Part shown: in pieces, positions 8,795-17,531 of the stretch
Numbering within the stretch: position 1 is the first letter of the stretch
Layout of the letters: every line of letters starts with the position of its first letter
Source of the DNA: Orlajensenia flava
GTDB taxonomy: Bacteria > Actinomycetota > Actinomycetes > Actinomycetales > Microbacteriaceae
Length of the DNA: 64,000 bases
Direction: 5' to 3'
Assembly (NCBI RefSeq): GCF_004801905.1
Contig: NZ_SSSN01000001.1
Span: 16,132-80,131, forward strand
Notes under the pieces: generated by a model
The model's database searches: none
The model's input: the letters and a program-made list of their open reading frames with translations, nothing else
Told to the model about the DNA's origin: nothing
Program-made: the position numbers and the translations under genes

Positions 8795-10258
8795 TCACGG
8801 TGTGGCGTGGGCCTCCAGGAATTCGTAGACCGAGGCGTCGTCAACTCCCGGGAAGGTTCCCGATGGCAGAGGGGAGAGGATCTGGGCATGCAGGCGAGCG
8901 CTGGGCCACGCCTGCCCTGCCCAGCGTTCGGCGAGCCCGGCCGGAGCACGTCGACAGCAGGACTCGTCGGGGCACCGCGACTCCGCCCGCACGGTGGTCT
9001 CCCGTCCGCGGAACCACTTGGCATCCGCGAACGGCACGCCGACCGTGATGGAGTACTCGCCCGACCCGGATGCGCGCTGTGCAGCGTCGGCACGACCGGT
9101 CTGCGTGGCGCACCAGAACGTGCCGGCCGGGGTGTCGGTGTACTGGTAGAACTCGGTCGTGCGATTGGTGTGGGTGAAGGCGCTGCGCGCGCTCCACTCC
9201 TTGCACACCCACTGGCCCTCGATGGAGCCGGTGACGTCGGTGGGCAACGGGATGCCGTCGTTCTCGTAGCCCTTGAGCAGGGCGCCATCGCCGCTCACGC
9301 GCAGGAAGTGCATGCGCATGTCGAGATGCACGGTCGCCAGGTTGGTGAACCGGAGCGCGGCTGCCTCGTGGGTCACGCCGAACGCGTCGCGGAAGTCCTC
9401 CACGGCAAGGCGCTTGTCCTTCTTCGCAGCGGACAGGAAGGCGACGGATGCCTCGAGCGGCATGAGCGCGCAGGCGGCGAAGTAGTTGATCTCCAACCGC
9501 TGCTGCAGGAACTCGGCGTAGCTCGCGGGTCGCTCGTGGCCGAGGAGACGGTGGGCCATCGCCTGTAGAGCCATCGAGCGAAGACCATGGCCCCCGGGGA
9601 TCGACGCAGGAGGCAGGTAGATGCGGCCGTTGGCGATGTCGGTGATGGAGCGGGTGGAGTCGGGCAGGTCGTTCACGTAGAGCAGTTGGAAGCCCAACTG
9701 CTCCGCCATCACGCTCACCTCCCGGTGGGTGAGGGCGCCACTGCGGTGTCCGGCGGACCGCACCTGCTGCTCGGCGAGCCGCTCGATCTCGGGGAGGTAG
9801 TTGTCGCGCTCGCGCATCCGTTCCCGCAGCTCCGTGTTGGCCCGGCGCGCCTCCTCGGGCGTGGCGATCGCCTCGGAGGCGCGGCGCTGCAGCTCGCGGT
9901 GCAGCCCGATCACCGCGGCGAGGGCCTCGTCGGGCATGCCGCGCCCGGGCCTCACGGCCGGCAGCCCCAGCGAGGCGTACAACGGCGATCGCTGAGCCGC
10001 GGCGAACTCGAGCTCGAGGGCGGCCCGCGGGTTGGGCGGTTCGGCGGCAAGCAGCGTCGCCAGCTCGACCTCGAGCGCTCCGGCGATCGCCTGGAGCGTT
10101 CCGACGCGCGCCTCGCGCTTGCCGTTCTCGATGAGGGAGAGCTGGCTGCCGGCCAAGCCGACGCGCTCGCCGAGCTGGTCCAGGGTGAGGCCGCGCTCCC
10201 CGCGGAAGTGGCGGATGCGGTGTCCGAGGGTCGCCAGTTCGGAGGTGCGAGGCGTCAT
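8795..10258 (-). CDS. RamB-like XRE regulator (short-chain fatty acyl/acetate metabolism type)
   Basis: 487 residues. An N-terminal XRE helix-turn-helix (about 10-65, [21 protein letters not shown]), a central ImmA/IrrE-like region ([21 protein letters not shown]) and a C-terminal DUF2083-type region ending with a cysteine cluster ([10 protein letters not shown]). This is the architecture of corynebacterial RamB and related regulators of acetate, propionate and glyoxylate genes. The usual HExxH peptidase motif is degenerate (MAHRLLGHE), so proteolysis is unlikely. A TATTGT -10 ends 6 nt before the ATG (leaderless). Divergent from PEP carboxykinase, sharing the promoter region, so control of gluconeogenesis is likely. 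Confidence 0.85.
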   Translation of the reverse strand: MTPRTSELATLGHRIRHFRGERGLTLDQLGERVGLAGSQLSLIENGKREARVGTLQAIAGALEVELATLLAAEPPNPRAALELEFAAAQRSPLYASLGLPAVRPGRGMPDEALAAVIGLHRELQRRASEAIATPEEARRANTELRERMRERDNYLPEIERLAEQQVRSAGHRSGALTHREVSVMAEQLGFQLLYVNDLPDSTRSITDIANGRIYLPPASIPGGHGLRSMALQAMAHRLLGHERPASYAEFLQQRLEINYFAACALMPLEASVAFLSAAKKDKRLAVEDFRDAFGVTHEAAALRFTNLATVHLDMRMHFLRVSGDGALLKGYENDGIPLPTDVTGSIEGQWVCKEWSARSAFTHTNRTTEFYQYTDTPAGTFWCATQTGRADAAQRASGSGEYSITVGVPFADAKWFRGRETTVRAESRCPDESCCRRAPAGLAERWAGQAWPSARLHAQILSPLPSGTFPGVDDASVYEFLEAHATP

Positions 10259-10261
10259 GAA

Positions 10262-10282
10262 TTGACAATACCGAAACTTCGG
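10262..10282. promoter_or_regulatory. Shared ramB/pckG operator and promoter core
   Basis: A perfect -35 (TTGACA, 10262-10267, plus strand, toward pckG) overlaps the minus-strand -10 of the ramB-like gene (TATTGT, 10265-10270). Directly beside both lies the inverted repeat CCGAA-AC-TTCGG at 10271-10282. A protein bound there would sit in the spacer of the pckG promoter and touch the ramB -10, so one site could switch both genes. The pckG -10 is poor (AT-rich 10285-10291). Binding by the RamB-like protein is inferred. Confidence 0.6.
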
Positions 10283-10363
10283 CGATTCTTAACGGGTGAC
10301 CGGGCTGCTGCCGCCGCCGAAAGTCTCGCAGGCTTAAGGGGAACCGGCGACAGAAAGGCCACC

Positions 10364-12229
10364 ATGACCATCTCGGAGACCCCCACCGGCACAGCATCCA
10401 CCGGATCCTCTCGCTCGGATGCGAGCGGTACGAGCGATCGCGGCCTGCGCTCCTGGGTGGCCGACATCGCGGCGATCACGATGCCCGACGACATCGTCTG
10501 GTGCGACGGGTCGCTCCGCGAGGCTGACCGGCTCACTCGTCTCCTGGTCGCCGAGGGCAAGCTCATCAGGCTCAACCCCGAGTGGCGGCCGAACAGCTAC
10601 CTCGCCCGCACGGATGCCGGTGACGTGGCGCGCGTCGAGGACCGCACGTTCATCTGCTCCACCTACGAGGAGGACGCCGGACCCACCAACAACTGGCGCG
10701 ACCCGCGGGAGATGCGGGCTGAGCTCACCGATGTGTTCACTGGTTCGATGCGGGGACGCACGATGTACGTCGTGCCGTTCTCGATGGGCCCGATCGGCGG
10801 CCCCATCTCGCAGCTCGGCGTGGAGATCACCGATTCGCCGTACGTCGTTCTCTCGATGGGGGTCATGACCCGCATGGGCGATCGCGTGTACCGGCAGATC
10901 GAGGCGGGCGAGCCGTGGGTGCGCACTGTGCACAGCGTTGGCTACCCCCTGCGCGACGATCGCGGATTCCGTCGTGACGACGCCGACTGGCCCTGCAACG
11001 AGGACAAGTACATCGTGCAGTTCCCCGACTCGCGCGAGGTCTGGTCGTTCGGCTCGGGATACGGCGGCAACGCCTTGCTGGCCAAGAAGTGCTTCGCGCT
11101 GCGAATCGCGTCGGTGATGGCTCGAGACGAGGGCTGGATGGCGGAGCACATGCTGCTCATCAAGGTGACGTCGCCCGAGGGTCGCAGCTACCACATCGCT
11201 GCGGCGTTCCCGTCGGCGTGCGGCAAGACCAACCTGGCGATGCTGCGTCCGTCGCTGCCGGGCTGGCAGGTCGAGACCATCGGCGACGACATCGCCTGGA
11301 TGCGTCCCGGTGACGACGGCCGGCTCTACGCGATCAACCCCGAGGCGGGCTTCTTCGGCGTCGCTCCCGGAACGGGCGAGTCGACCAACCCCACCGCCGT
11401 GCAGACGCTGTGGGGCAACACCATCTTCACGAACGTGGCGCTGCGCGATGACGGCGACGTCTGGTGGGAGGGCCTGACGGATGCGCCCCCGGCGCACCTC
11501 ATCGATTGGGAGGGGCGGGACTGGACGCCCGGCTCCGGACGACCGGCAGCACATCCCAACTCCCGGTTCACGGTCGGGGCGGCCCAGTGCCCGTCGATGG
11601 CGGACGACTGGGAGGAGTTCGGCGGGGTGCCCGTCGACGCCATCCTGTTCGGAGGGCGACGGGCCACCAACGTTCCGCTGGTCGCCCAGGCCCGCTCGTG
11701 GAAGCACGGCGTCTTCATGGGGGCGACCATCTCGTCCGAGCAGACCGCTGCGGCCGAGGGGACCGTCGGGGAGCTGCGGCGCGATCCGTTCGCCATGCTG
11801 CCGTTCTGCGGCTACAACATGGCCGACTACTGGGCGCACTGGGTCAGGATGGGTCGCACGCTCGGCGAGAACGCCCCGGCGATCTTCCAGGTGAACTGGT
11901 TCCGCAAGGGCGACGACGGCTCATTCCTGTGGCCCGGGTTCAGCGAGAACGCGCGGGTGATCGAGTGGATCGTGCGCCGGCTCGAGGGTGCTGCGGATGC
12001 AGATCTCACTCCCATCGGGCTGCTCCCGGCCGCCGGGTCGCTGGACGTCGAGGGTCTCGACCTGACGGATGAGGCGCTCGAGCAGCTGTTCGAGGTCGAC
12101 GTGACCTCGTGGCTCGAGGAGTGCCGGATGACGGAGGAGTACTTCGAGCTCTTCGGCTCCCGGGTGCCCGCCGCACTGCGCTCGGAACTGGCGAGCATCC
12201 GCTACCACCTGGCGCAGCAGGAGGCCTGA
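10364..12229 (+). CDS. pckG: Phosphoenolpyruvate carboxykinase (GTP)
   Basis: 621 residues, the normal length for the GTP-dependent family. The kinase loop [15 protein letters not shown] carries the hyper-reactive Cys286; the metal and GTP regions ([25 protein letters not shown]) are intact. The enzyme converts oxaloacetate to phosphoenolpyruvate with GTP, the entry step of gluconeogenesis. ATG 10364 follows a GAAAGG ribosome site. It has a leader of roughly 65-75 nt from the divergent promoter shared with the RamB-like regulator. A hairpin at 12269-12306 separates it from the convergent ABC exporter gene. Confidence 0.97.
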   Translation: MTISETPTGTASTGSSRSDASGTSDRGLRSWVADIAAITMPDDIVWCDGSLREADRLTRLLVAEGKLIRLNPEWRPNSYLARTDAGDVARVEDRTFICSTYEEDAGPTNNWRDPREMRAELTDVFTGSMRGRTMYVVPFSMGPIGGPISQLGVEITDSPYVVLSMGVMTRMGDRVYRQIEAGEPWVRTVHSVGYPLRDDRGFRRDDADWPCNEDKYIVQFPDSREVWSFGSGYGGNALLAKKCFALRIASVMARDEGWMAEHMLLIKVTSPEGRSYHIAAAFPSACGKTNLAMLRPSLPGWQVETIGDDIAWMRPGDDGRLYAINPEAGFFGVAPGTGESTNPTAVQTLWGNTIFTNVALRDDGDVWWEGLTDAPPAHLIDWEGRDWTPGSGRPAAHPNSRFTVGAAQCPSMADDWEEFGGVPVDAILFGGRRATNVPLVAQARSWKHGVFMGATISSEQTAAAEGTVGELRRDPFAMLPFCGYNMADYWAHWVRMGRTLGENAPAIFQVNWFRKGDDGSFLWPGFSENARVIEWIVRRLEGAADADLTPIGLLPAAGSLDVEGLDLTDEALEQLFEVDVTSWLEECRMTEEYFELFGSRVPAALRSELASIRYHLAQQEA

Positions 12230-12268
12230 GCCCGCACGGTGGCCCGTGCGCTCGTTGCGCTGCTCGAT

Positions 12269-12306
12269 CGGACGGATGCTGCTGCCGAGGCGTCGGCATC
12301 CGTCCG
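12269..12306. terminator. Hairpin between convergent pckG and ABC exporter genes
   Basis: Perfect 11-bp arms (12269-12279, CGGACGGATGC, and 12296-12306) around a 16-nt loop, in the 133-bp gap between two convergent genes. No T-run follows, which is common in high-GC actinobacteria. It could stop transcription from both sides. Confidence 0.55.
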
Positions 12307-12362
12307 TTCAAGCAGCGTGAGCCGCGGCGTCGTGGCGAGTGCGCTCGCCTGGACGGTACGGC

Positions 12363-14303
12363 TCAGACCAGCAGCTGGTGGCGGGCGAGCTCCCGGTAGA
12401 GCGGCGTGCTCTCCACCAGCTCGGAGTGGGTCCCGGTGCCGATCACCCGGCCGTGGTCGAGCACGACGATGCTGTCGGAGTCGACGACCGTCGAGAGGCG
12501 GTGCGCGATCACGATGAGCGTCCGGTTCTCGGCCACGGCATCGATCGCGTCGCGCATCAGCTGCTCGTTGACGCCGTCGAGGCTCGAGGTCGACTCGTCG
12601 AGCAGCAGGATCGGCGGGGCTGCGAGGAGAGCGCGAGCAATCGCCAACCGCTGACGTTCGCCGCCGGAGAGCATGACGCCGTCCTCGCCGACCGGCGCGT
12701 CGAGCCCAGCGGTGTCGCGATCGAGCACCTCCGAGAGGTTGACGGCGCGCAGTACCGCGATGCAGTCCTCGTCGCTGGCCTCCGGGCTCGCGAGGGTGAG
12801 GTTGTCGCGGATCGAGCCGGCCAGCGCCGGAGCATCCTGCTCGACGTAGCCGATCTGCGCGCGGAGGTCGCCACGGTCGAGCGAGCGGATGTCGAGCCCG
12901 CCGAGACGCACCTCGCCCGCCGTTGGGTCGTAGAACCGTTCGATGAGTGCGAGGATCGTCGACTTGCCGGCGCCCGACGGGCCAACGAGGGCCGTGCGGC
13001 GACCGCGGGGCACGACGAACGATACACCGTCGAGGACGGGGGGTCGCACCCCGGCCGGAGCGTCGCCGGAGTGGGCGGCGACGGCATCCGTTCCCCGCCT
13101 CTCCGCATCGTCGACTATCTCGTCGAGGGCGGCGAGCGGGTCGCGCCCCGGCACGGCGGCCGGCTCGGCGATCACCGGTGTGGAGGGGTAGGAGAACGAC
13201 ACACCGACGAATTCGATGGCGTCGGCCTCGGGTCGCACGGCGGCGTTCGCCGGGCCGATGATGATGGCCAGCGGCGCGATGTCGCGGTCGATGGCGTCCT
13301 CGGACGGGAGCTCGATGATCTCCTGGATGCGGCCGAGTGCGCCGAGCGCGGAGTTGACCGACGTGAGTGCGCCGAACGCCTGGCCGAGCGGGGAGATCAG
13401 CATGAAGAGCAACATGATGAACGCGACCAGGCTGCCGATGGTCAGTGCGCCCGACGCGACGCGGAAGCCTCCGAGTCCGAGCACCACGAGCAGCGAGACC
13501 TGCAGGGCGATCCCCGCCACCGGCACGACGAGCGCGGAGATGCGGGCGACCTTGACGCCGGCGTCGTAGGCTCCGACGGCGTGGGCCTCGACGGCGGCGA
13601 TCTCACGGTCGGTCGCTCCGGCGGCTCGCACCGTGCGCACCGCGCTGATGCTGCGCTCGACGCCGGATGCGAGATCGCCGACCTTTTCCTGCGTTACGAG
13701 GCTCGCCTCGCGGATGCGCCGGGAGAGCAGGACGACGACCACCACGGAGACCGCGATGACGAGCACGGTCGCTCCGAGCAGAACAGGGTCGATGACGAGC
13801 ATCGCGATGAGCGCTCCGACGAACAGGAGTGCCCCGCCGATGCTGTCGACGAGACCCTGCGTGAGGACGGCGCGGAGGAGCGTGGTGTCGCTGCCCACGC
13901 GCGAGACGAGGTCGCCGGTGCGGCGCCGGTCGAACTCCGCGATGGGCAGGTGCAGCATGCGGGCGACCAGGTGTCGACGACTGGAGAGCACCACGGACTC
14001 GCCCGTTCGCTGCAACAGGTAGTGCTGGTAGCCGCTGATGAGCGCCGCGACCACGACCAATGCGATGAGCAGGGCGACGAGGTTGCCGAGGTCCACCCCG
14101 GCCTGCACACGCGTGATGAGGCGGCTCACGAGCAGGGGCTGGGCCAGGCTCGCCGCTGCCCCGACGACGCTGAGTGCGACGACGATGCCGAGCACCTTCT
14201 TGTGTTCGAAGAGGTAGGGGAGTAGCTGCGAGAACGTCGCCCGAGGGCCGTCCGTGGCCTTGCGCCGGCCGAGTCCGCGCGTGCGCGTGGAGGTGTCGCT
14301 CAT
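12363..14303 (-). CDS. ABC exporter, fused membrane and ATPase domains
   Basis: 646 residues: a six-helix exporter membrane domain (about 30-320) and a C-terminal ATPase with Walker A GPSGAGKST (441-449), signature LSGGERQR and Walker B ILLLDEST. It would work as a homodimer or with another half-transporter, exporting a lipid, peptide or drug. Between the first ATPase strand (EFVGVSFSYPS, to about 374) and PPVLDGVSF (421) lies an extra stretch of about 46 Ala/Asp/Glu-rich residues not normal for the family; length otherwise would be near 600. Follows the small HTH gene by 56 nt in the same direction, probably one operon. Confidence 0.9.
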   Translation of the reverse strand: MSDTSTRTRGLGRRKATDGPRATFSQLLPYLFEHKKVLGIVVALSVVGAAASLAQPLLVSRLITRVQAGVDLGNLVALLIALVVVAALISGYQHYLLQRTGESVVLSSRRHLVARMLHLPIAEFDRRRTGDLVSRVGSDTTLLRAVLTQGLVDSIGGALLFVGALIAMLVIDPVLLGATVLVIAVSVVVVVLLSRRIREASLVTQEKVGDLASGVERSISAVRTVRAAGATDREIAAVEAHAVGAYDAGVKVARISALVVPVAGIALQVSLLVVLGLGGFRVASGALTIGSLVAFIMLLFMLISPLGQAFGALTSVNSALGALGRIQEIIELPSEDAIDRDIAPLAIIIGPANAAVRPEADAIEFVGVSFSYPSTPVIAEPAAVPGRDPLAALDEIVDDAERRGTDAVAAHSGDAPAGVRPPVLDGVSFVVPRGRRTALVGPSGAGKSTILALIERFYDPTAGEVRLGGLDIRSLDRGDLRAQIGYVEQDAPALAGSIRDNLTLASPEASDEDCIAVLRAVNLSEVLDRDTAGLDAPVGEDGVMLSGGERQRLAIARALLAAPPILLLDESTSSLDGVNEQLMRDAIDAVAENRTLIVIAHRLSTVVDSDSIVVLDHGRVIGTGTHSELVESTPLYRELARHQLLV

Positions 14304-14359
14304 GGTGTCTTCCTGTTCGGGCGCGGCGGGCCGATGCCGGCCGCCGTTCGGGGCTGCGC

Positions 14360-14575
14360 TCAGGCGCGGCCGTACTTCTTGTGCACGGCCTGCTTGGTGA
14401 CCTCGAGGGCGAGGGCGATCAGCTGCCAGCTCGCACCGGCGGTGCGGGCGCGGCGGACGGCGATGGCCTCGACACGGTCGAGTTCACGGTGCAGGCGATG
14501 GATGGCGCGAAGTGCGTCGATGGGGTCGTCACTTCCCGCGCTGGCGGCGAGGGTGTGAATAGTGGTGACGTCCAT
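14360..14575 (-). CDS. Small helix-turn-helix DNA-binding protein
   Basis: 71 residues from ATG 14575. The C-terminal half (RARTAGASWQLIALALEVTK, then QAVHKKYG) reads as a helix-turn-helix; the N-terminal half is a helical segment rich in charged residues, likely for dimerisation. The frame is open upstream to 14611, but TTGACT-17 nt-TATGGT ends 7 nt before 14575, so that ATG would be the leaderless start. Two identical-type palindromes cover its promoter. It precedes the ABC exporter gene by 56 nt. I infer an autoregulating repressor of that exporter; the exact family is not certain. Confidence 0.75.
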   Translation of the reverse strand: MDVTTIHTLAASAGSDDPIDALRAIHRLHRELDRVEAIAVRRARTAGASWQLIALALEVTKQAVHKKYGRA

Positions 14576-14578
14576 GTC

Positions 14579-14622
14579 GTCAACCATAGTTGACTTGATC
14601 CTGAGAGTCAACTCAGGTTGAC
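14579..14622 (-). promoter_or_regulatory. Twin GTCAAC-N4-GTTGAC operators on a leaderless promoter
   Basis: Two perfect palindromes, GTCAAC-CATA-GTTGAC (14579-14594) and GTCAAC-TCAG-GTTGAC (14607-14622), are 28 bp apart. Read on the minus strand the upstream one supplies the -35 (TTGACT) and the downstream one the -10 (TATGGT), with an exact 17-nt spacer, and the -10 ends 7 nt before ATG 14575. Occupation of either site would block the promoter, so this is a strong candidate autoregulatory operator for the small HTH protein. Confidence 0.75.
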
Positions 14623-14628
14623 GCGATC

Positions 14629-14725
14629 CCGCCGTGTGAAGGCGCCGGCCTCGTCGTTTCGCGCCAGTCCGGTGCTCGACGCCCGCTCGCCTTCACATCG
14701 ATGGCGAGTCGCCTTCACACGGCGG
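14629..14725. repeat. Long-loop inverted repeat downstream of psuK
   Basis: Perfect 16-bp arms, CCGCCGTGTGAAGGCG (14629-14644) and its complement (14710-14725), flank a 65-nt loop; a third partial copy of the arm (CGCCTTCACA) lies at 14688-14697. The right arm includes the psuK stop codon. It may be a terminator for psuGK or a small mobile-type repeat; it separates psuGK from the HTH promoter. Confidence 0.55.
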
Positions 14726-15611
14726 AGCGGGTGGACGCCCCCGGACTGGCGAGGACGGATGCGGCCCGGCCGTGGCCCGATAGGCACGCCACCTCGGGCG
14801 ATGCGCCGCCGAGGAGGGCCGTGAGGAACCCGGCGGCGAACGCGTCACCGGCGCCGGTCAGGTCGCGGATGCCGGTGACGGGTGGCACCGCGACGTGGGT
14901 GACATCCGTCCCGCGCAGGATCGCGGTCGGTCGCGGGCCGTTCTTGACGATGACGACGGTGCGCTCGGGCACCGGGAGGCTCCGTCCGGGCCGGATGCCC
15001 AGTAGGGCGGACTCCTCGGCGTTGGCGATGAGGTAGTCCGGGGCGATGTCGGCGAGTCTCTGCAGGCAGGCATCGACACCGAGTGCGTTGATGAGCCCCG
15101 TCGACGATGCGTCGATCGAGAGGCTGGCTCCCGTGGATCGCGCCACGTGCAGCGCGTCGAGGACGGCAGAGCGCATCGGTTCACCGGCGAAGCCGTAACT
15201 CGGGGCGTGCAGGTGAGCGATGCCGTCGAGCCAGGCGGGGTCGACGGCATCGAGCAGCCCCGCTGCCCCGCGGTCGGGGAACATCGTGCGTTCGCCCTCC
15301 GTGTCGACGAGCAGCACCACCGTGCCCGTGCTGCCGGTGCGCTGCAGTCGGGCGTCGACCCCGTGACGGGCGAGTTCGGCGGCGAGAGCGTCGCCCGCCG
15401 CGTCCCGCCCGACGCATCCGATGAACCGTGTCGGCCACGATGCCGCTGCGAGGGCCGCGACGTTCGCGCCACTGCCCCCGCGGGCCCGGAAGACGCGCGA
15501 TGCCGTGTCGGTCGCCGGGCGGATGGGCTCGTCGAGCCAGACGACGACGTCCTCGACGATGTCGCCGATCACGGCGAGCGCGCGGCCCGACCGCTCAGCC
15601 GGCGATGGCAC
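14715..15611 (-). CDS. psuK: PfkB-family kinase, probable pseudouridine kinase
   Basis: 298 residues. The PfkB signature is present at both ends: an N-terminal glycine-rich RARGGSGANVAALAAAS and the C-terminal GAGDAFAAGFLTALLGG with the catalytic Asp. As PsuK it would phosphorylate pseudouridine to its 5'-phosphate, the substrate of PsuG; the substrate is inferred from the overlapping psuG gene (17 bp overlap at 15595-15611). In many organisms the kinase precedes the glycosidase; here psuG is first. Any other ribokinase-like sugar or nucleoside specificity would be less likely given the pairing. Confidence 0.85.
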   Translation of the reverse strand: MPSPAERSGRALAVIGDIVEDVVVWLDEPIRPATDTASRVFRARGGSGANVAALAAASWPTRFIGCVGRDAAGDALAAELARHGVDARLQRTGSTGTVVLLVDTEGERTMFPDRGAAGLLDAVDPAWLDGIAHLHAPSYGFAGEPMRSAVLDALHVARSTGASLSIDASSTGLINALGVDACLQRLADIAPDYLIANAEESALLGIRPGRSLPVPERTVVIVKNGPRPTAILRGTDVTHVAVPPVTGIRDLTGAGDAFAAGFLTALLGGASPEVACLSGHGRAASVLASPGASTRSAV

Positions 15612-16503
15612 GGGCGATCTCGGCGCCGAGGGCCACGTTGCCGCGGTAGACCTCCAGATTGACCTCGAGGCTCTCGCCGCCGGTCGCCCGCTGCAGGTGG
15701 TCGAGCAGGAACGGGGTGATGTCGTGCCCCGTCACCCCGGCCGAGCCGGCAGCGGCGAGAGCCTCGTCGAGCACGCGGTCGTGCAACACGGGGTCGAGCT
15801 GGCGGTCGGCGGCGACGGGGTTGGCGATCAGCACCGCGGACTCGAGGCCGAGGGCGTCCCGGATGCGGGCGAGCTCGGCCGCTTCCTCCGCGCTGTCGAC
15901 GCTGTACTCGACCGCGTGGCCGGAGTCCGCGACGTAGAAGCCGGGGTATCGGGTGGTGCGGTAGCCGACCACGGGGATGTTGAGGGTCTCGAGGCGCTCG
16001 AGGGTCGCTGCGACATCGAGGATCGACTTCACCCCGGCGCTGACGACGGTGATGGGGGTTCTGGCCAGCGTGCCGAGGTCGGCCGACTCGTCGAAAGTCT
16101 CGCTGGCGCCGCGGTGGACACCGCCGAGTCCGCCGGTGGAGAACACTCGGATGCCGGCCCGATGCGCCAGCCACGCCGTCGCGGCGACAGTCGTGCCGCC
16201 GTCGAGGCGTCGTAGTACGGCCGGCGGCAGGTCGCGGACGCTCACCTTTGCCGCATCCGTCGCCGCCAGGCGCTCGATCTCGTCGGATGTCAGGCCGACC
16301 GTGGGAACGCCTCTCACGACGCCGATCGTCGCCGGCACCACCCCGGCGCCGCGCACGGATGCCTCGGCCGCGAGCGCGGTCTCGAGTCCGCGGGGATGAG
16401 GGAGTCCGTGCGTGAAGATCGTCGACTCCAGCGCCAGGATGGGCAGGCCGTCGGCCGCCGCTGCGCGCACCTCATCGCTGATGCGGACGGGGGAGTGCTC
16501 CAT
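15595..16503 (-). CDS. psuG: Pseudouridine-5'-phosphate glycosidase
   Basis: 302 residues, the standard length. Family blocks are clear: LALESTIFTHGLPHP near the N-terminus, GVPTVGL, STGGLGGVHRGA, VSAGVKSILD, VGYRTTRYPGFY and PFLLDHL. It splits pseudouridine 5'-phosphate into uracil and ribose 5-phosphate, so it recycles modified RNA nucleosides. A TAACAT box ends 6 nt before the ATG at 16503, so translation is probably leaderless. It overlaps psuK, and together they form a two-gene operon divergent from an ABC-2 transporter. Confidence 0.93.
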   Translation of the reverse strand: MEHSPVRISDEVRAAAADGLPILALESTIFTHGLPHPRGLETALAAEASVRGAGVVPATIGVVRGVPTVGLTSDEIERLAATDAAKVSVRDLPPAVLRRLDGGTTVAATAWLAHRAGIRVFSTGGLGGVHRGASETFDESADLGTLARTPITVVSAGVKSILDVAATLERLETLNIPVVGYRTTRYPGFYVADSGHAVEYSVDSAEEAAELARIRDALGLESAVLIANPVAADRQLDPVLHDRVLDEALAAAGSAGVTGHDITPFLLDHLQRATGGESLEVNLEVYRGNVALGAEIARAIAG

Positions 16504-16509
16504 CCGCTC

Positions 16510-16515
16510 ATGTTA
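16510..16515 (-). promoter_or_regulatory. psuG -10 box (leaderless)
   Basis: TAACAT on the minus strand ends 6 nt before the psuG ATG at 16503; no Shine-Dalgarno precedes the start. It is divergent from the promoter at 16583-16588. Confidence 0.5.
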
Positions 16516-16582
16516 GGGGTGATCGTCGCCCGACGCGGCTCTCGCCGAGGAAAGCGCCGCCCGGAGCGTCGGCGGCATGCGT

Positions 16583-16588
16583 TAGCGT
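16583..16588 (+). promoter_or_regulatory. -10 box of ABC-2 transporter operon (leaderless)
   Basis: TAGCGT ends 6 nt before the GTG start at 16595, with no ribosome-binding site between. Confidence 0.5.
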
Positions 16589-16594
16589 TTCACC

Positions 16595-17521
16595 GTGCCA
16601 GAGCCCGTCATCGTCGCCCGCGACCTCGTCAAGACCTACGGCGAGCTGTCGGCCGTCGACGGCATCTCGTTCGAGGTGGCCGCCGGCGAGTCCTTCGGAT
16701 TGCTCGGGCCGAACGGTGCGGGCAAGTCGACGACGATGCGCATGGTCGGCGCCGTCTCGACGCGCACGAGCGGCGAGCTGAGCATCCTGGGCCTCGACCC
16801 CGACGGCAGCGGGCCCGAGATCCGCTCGCAGCTGGGCGTGGTCCCTCAGGCCGACAACCTCGACACCGAGCTGCGGGTGCGCGAGAACCTGCTGGTGTAC
16901 GGCCGGTACTTCGGGCTGCCCCGGCGGCAGGTCGCCGCCCGTGCCGACGAACTGCTCGCGTTCGCCCAGCTGGAGGACAAGGGCAAGGCCAAGGTCGACG
17001 CGCTGTCGGGAGGCATGAAGCGCCGCCTCACCATCGCCCGTGCCCTCATCAACGATCCGCGCATCCTGCTGCTCGACGAACCCACCACGGGGCTCGACCC
17101 GCAGGCCAGGCACGTGCTCTGGGACCGCCTCTTCCGGCTCAAGGAGCAGGGCACCACCCTGCTGCTGACGAGGCACTACATGGATGAGGCCGAGCAGCTC
17201 TGCGATCGGCTCGTCGTCGTCGACAAGGGCGTGATCATGGCCGAGGGGACGCCGGCCGAACTCATCCGCCGCTATTCCACGCGGGAGGTGCTCGAGGTGC
17301 GGTTCGGCAGTGATCGCAACGCGGCGGTGGCCGAGCAACTGCACGGCATCGGCGAGCGCGTCGAGGTGCTGCCCGACCGCATCCTGGTCTACACCGACAG
17401 CGGCGAGGCCGACCTCGTACGCATCACGGAAGCCGGACTCCGACCCGTCACGAGCCTCGTGCGACGCTCGAGCCTGGAAGACGTCTTCCTCCGCCTCACC
17501 GGGCGGAGCCTCATCGAATGA
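16595..17521 (+). CDS. ABC-2 transporter ATP-binding protein (DrrA/NodI-like)
   Basis: 308 residues. Walker A GPNGAGKST, signature LSGGMKRR, Walker B ILLLDEPTTGLD and the H-loop LLTRHYMDEAE are all intact. A C-terminal extension of about 90 residues after the ATPase core is typical of DrrA- and NodI-type subunits. It energises the two permeases encoded immediately downstream, probably for export of a hydrophobic compound or polymer; substrate unknown. GTG start is supported by the TAGCGT box at the leaderless distance. The next gene starts 10 nt after the stop. Confidence 0.9.
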   Translation: MPEPVIVARDLVKTYGELSAVDGISFEVAAGESFGLLGPNGAGKSTTMRMVGAVSTRTSGELSILGLDPDGSGPEIRSQLGVVPQADNLDTELRVRENLLVYGRYFGLPRRQVAARADELLAFAQLEDKGKAKVDALSGGMKRRLTIARALINDPRILLLDEPTTGLDPQARHVLWDRLFRLKEQGTTLLLTRHYMDEAEQLCDRLVVVDKGVIMAEGTPAELIRRYSTREVLEVRFGSDRNAAVAEQLHGIGERVEVLPDRILVYTDSGEADLVRITEAGLRPVTSLVRRSSLEDVFLRLTGRSLIE

Positions 17522-17531
17522 GCGATCGTCC

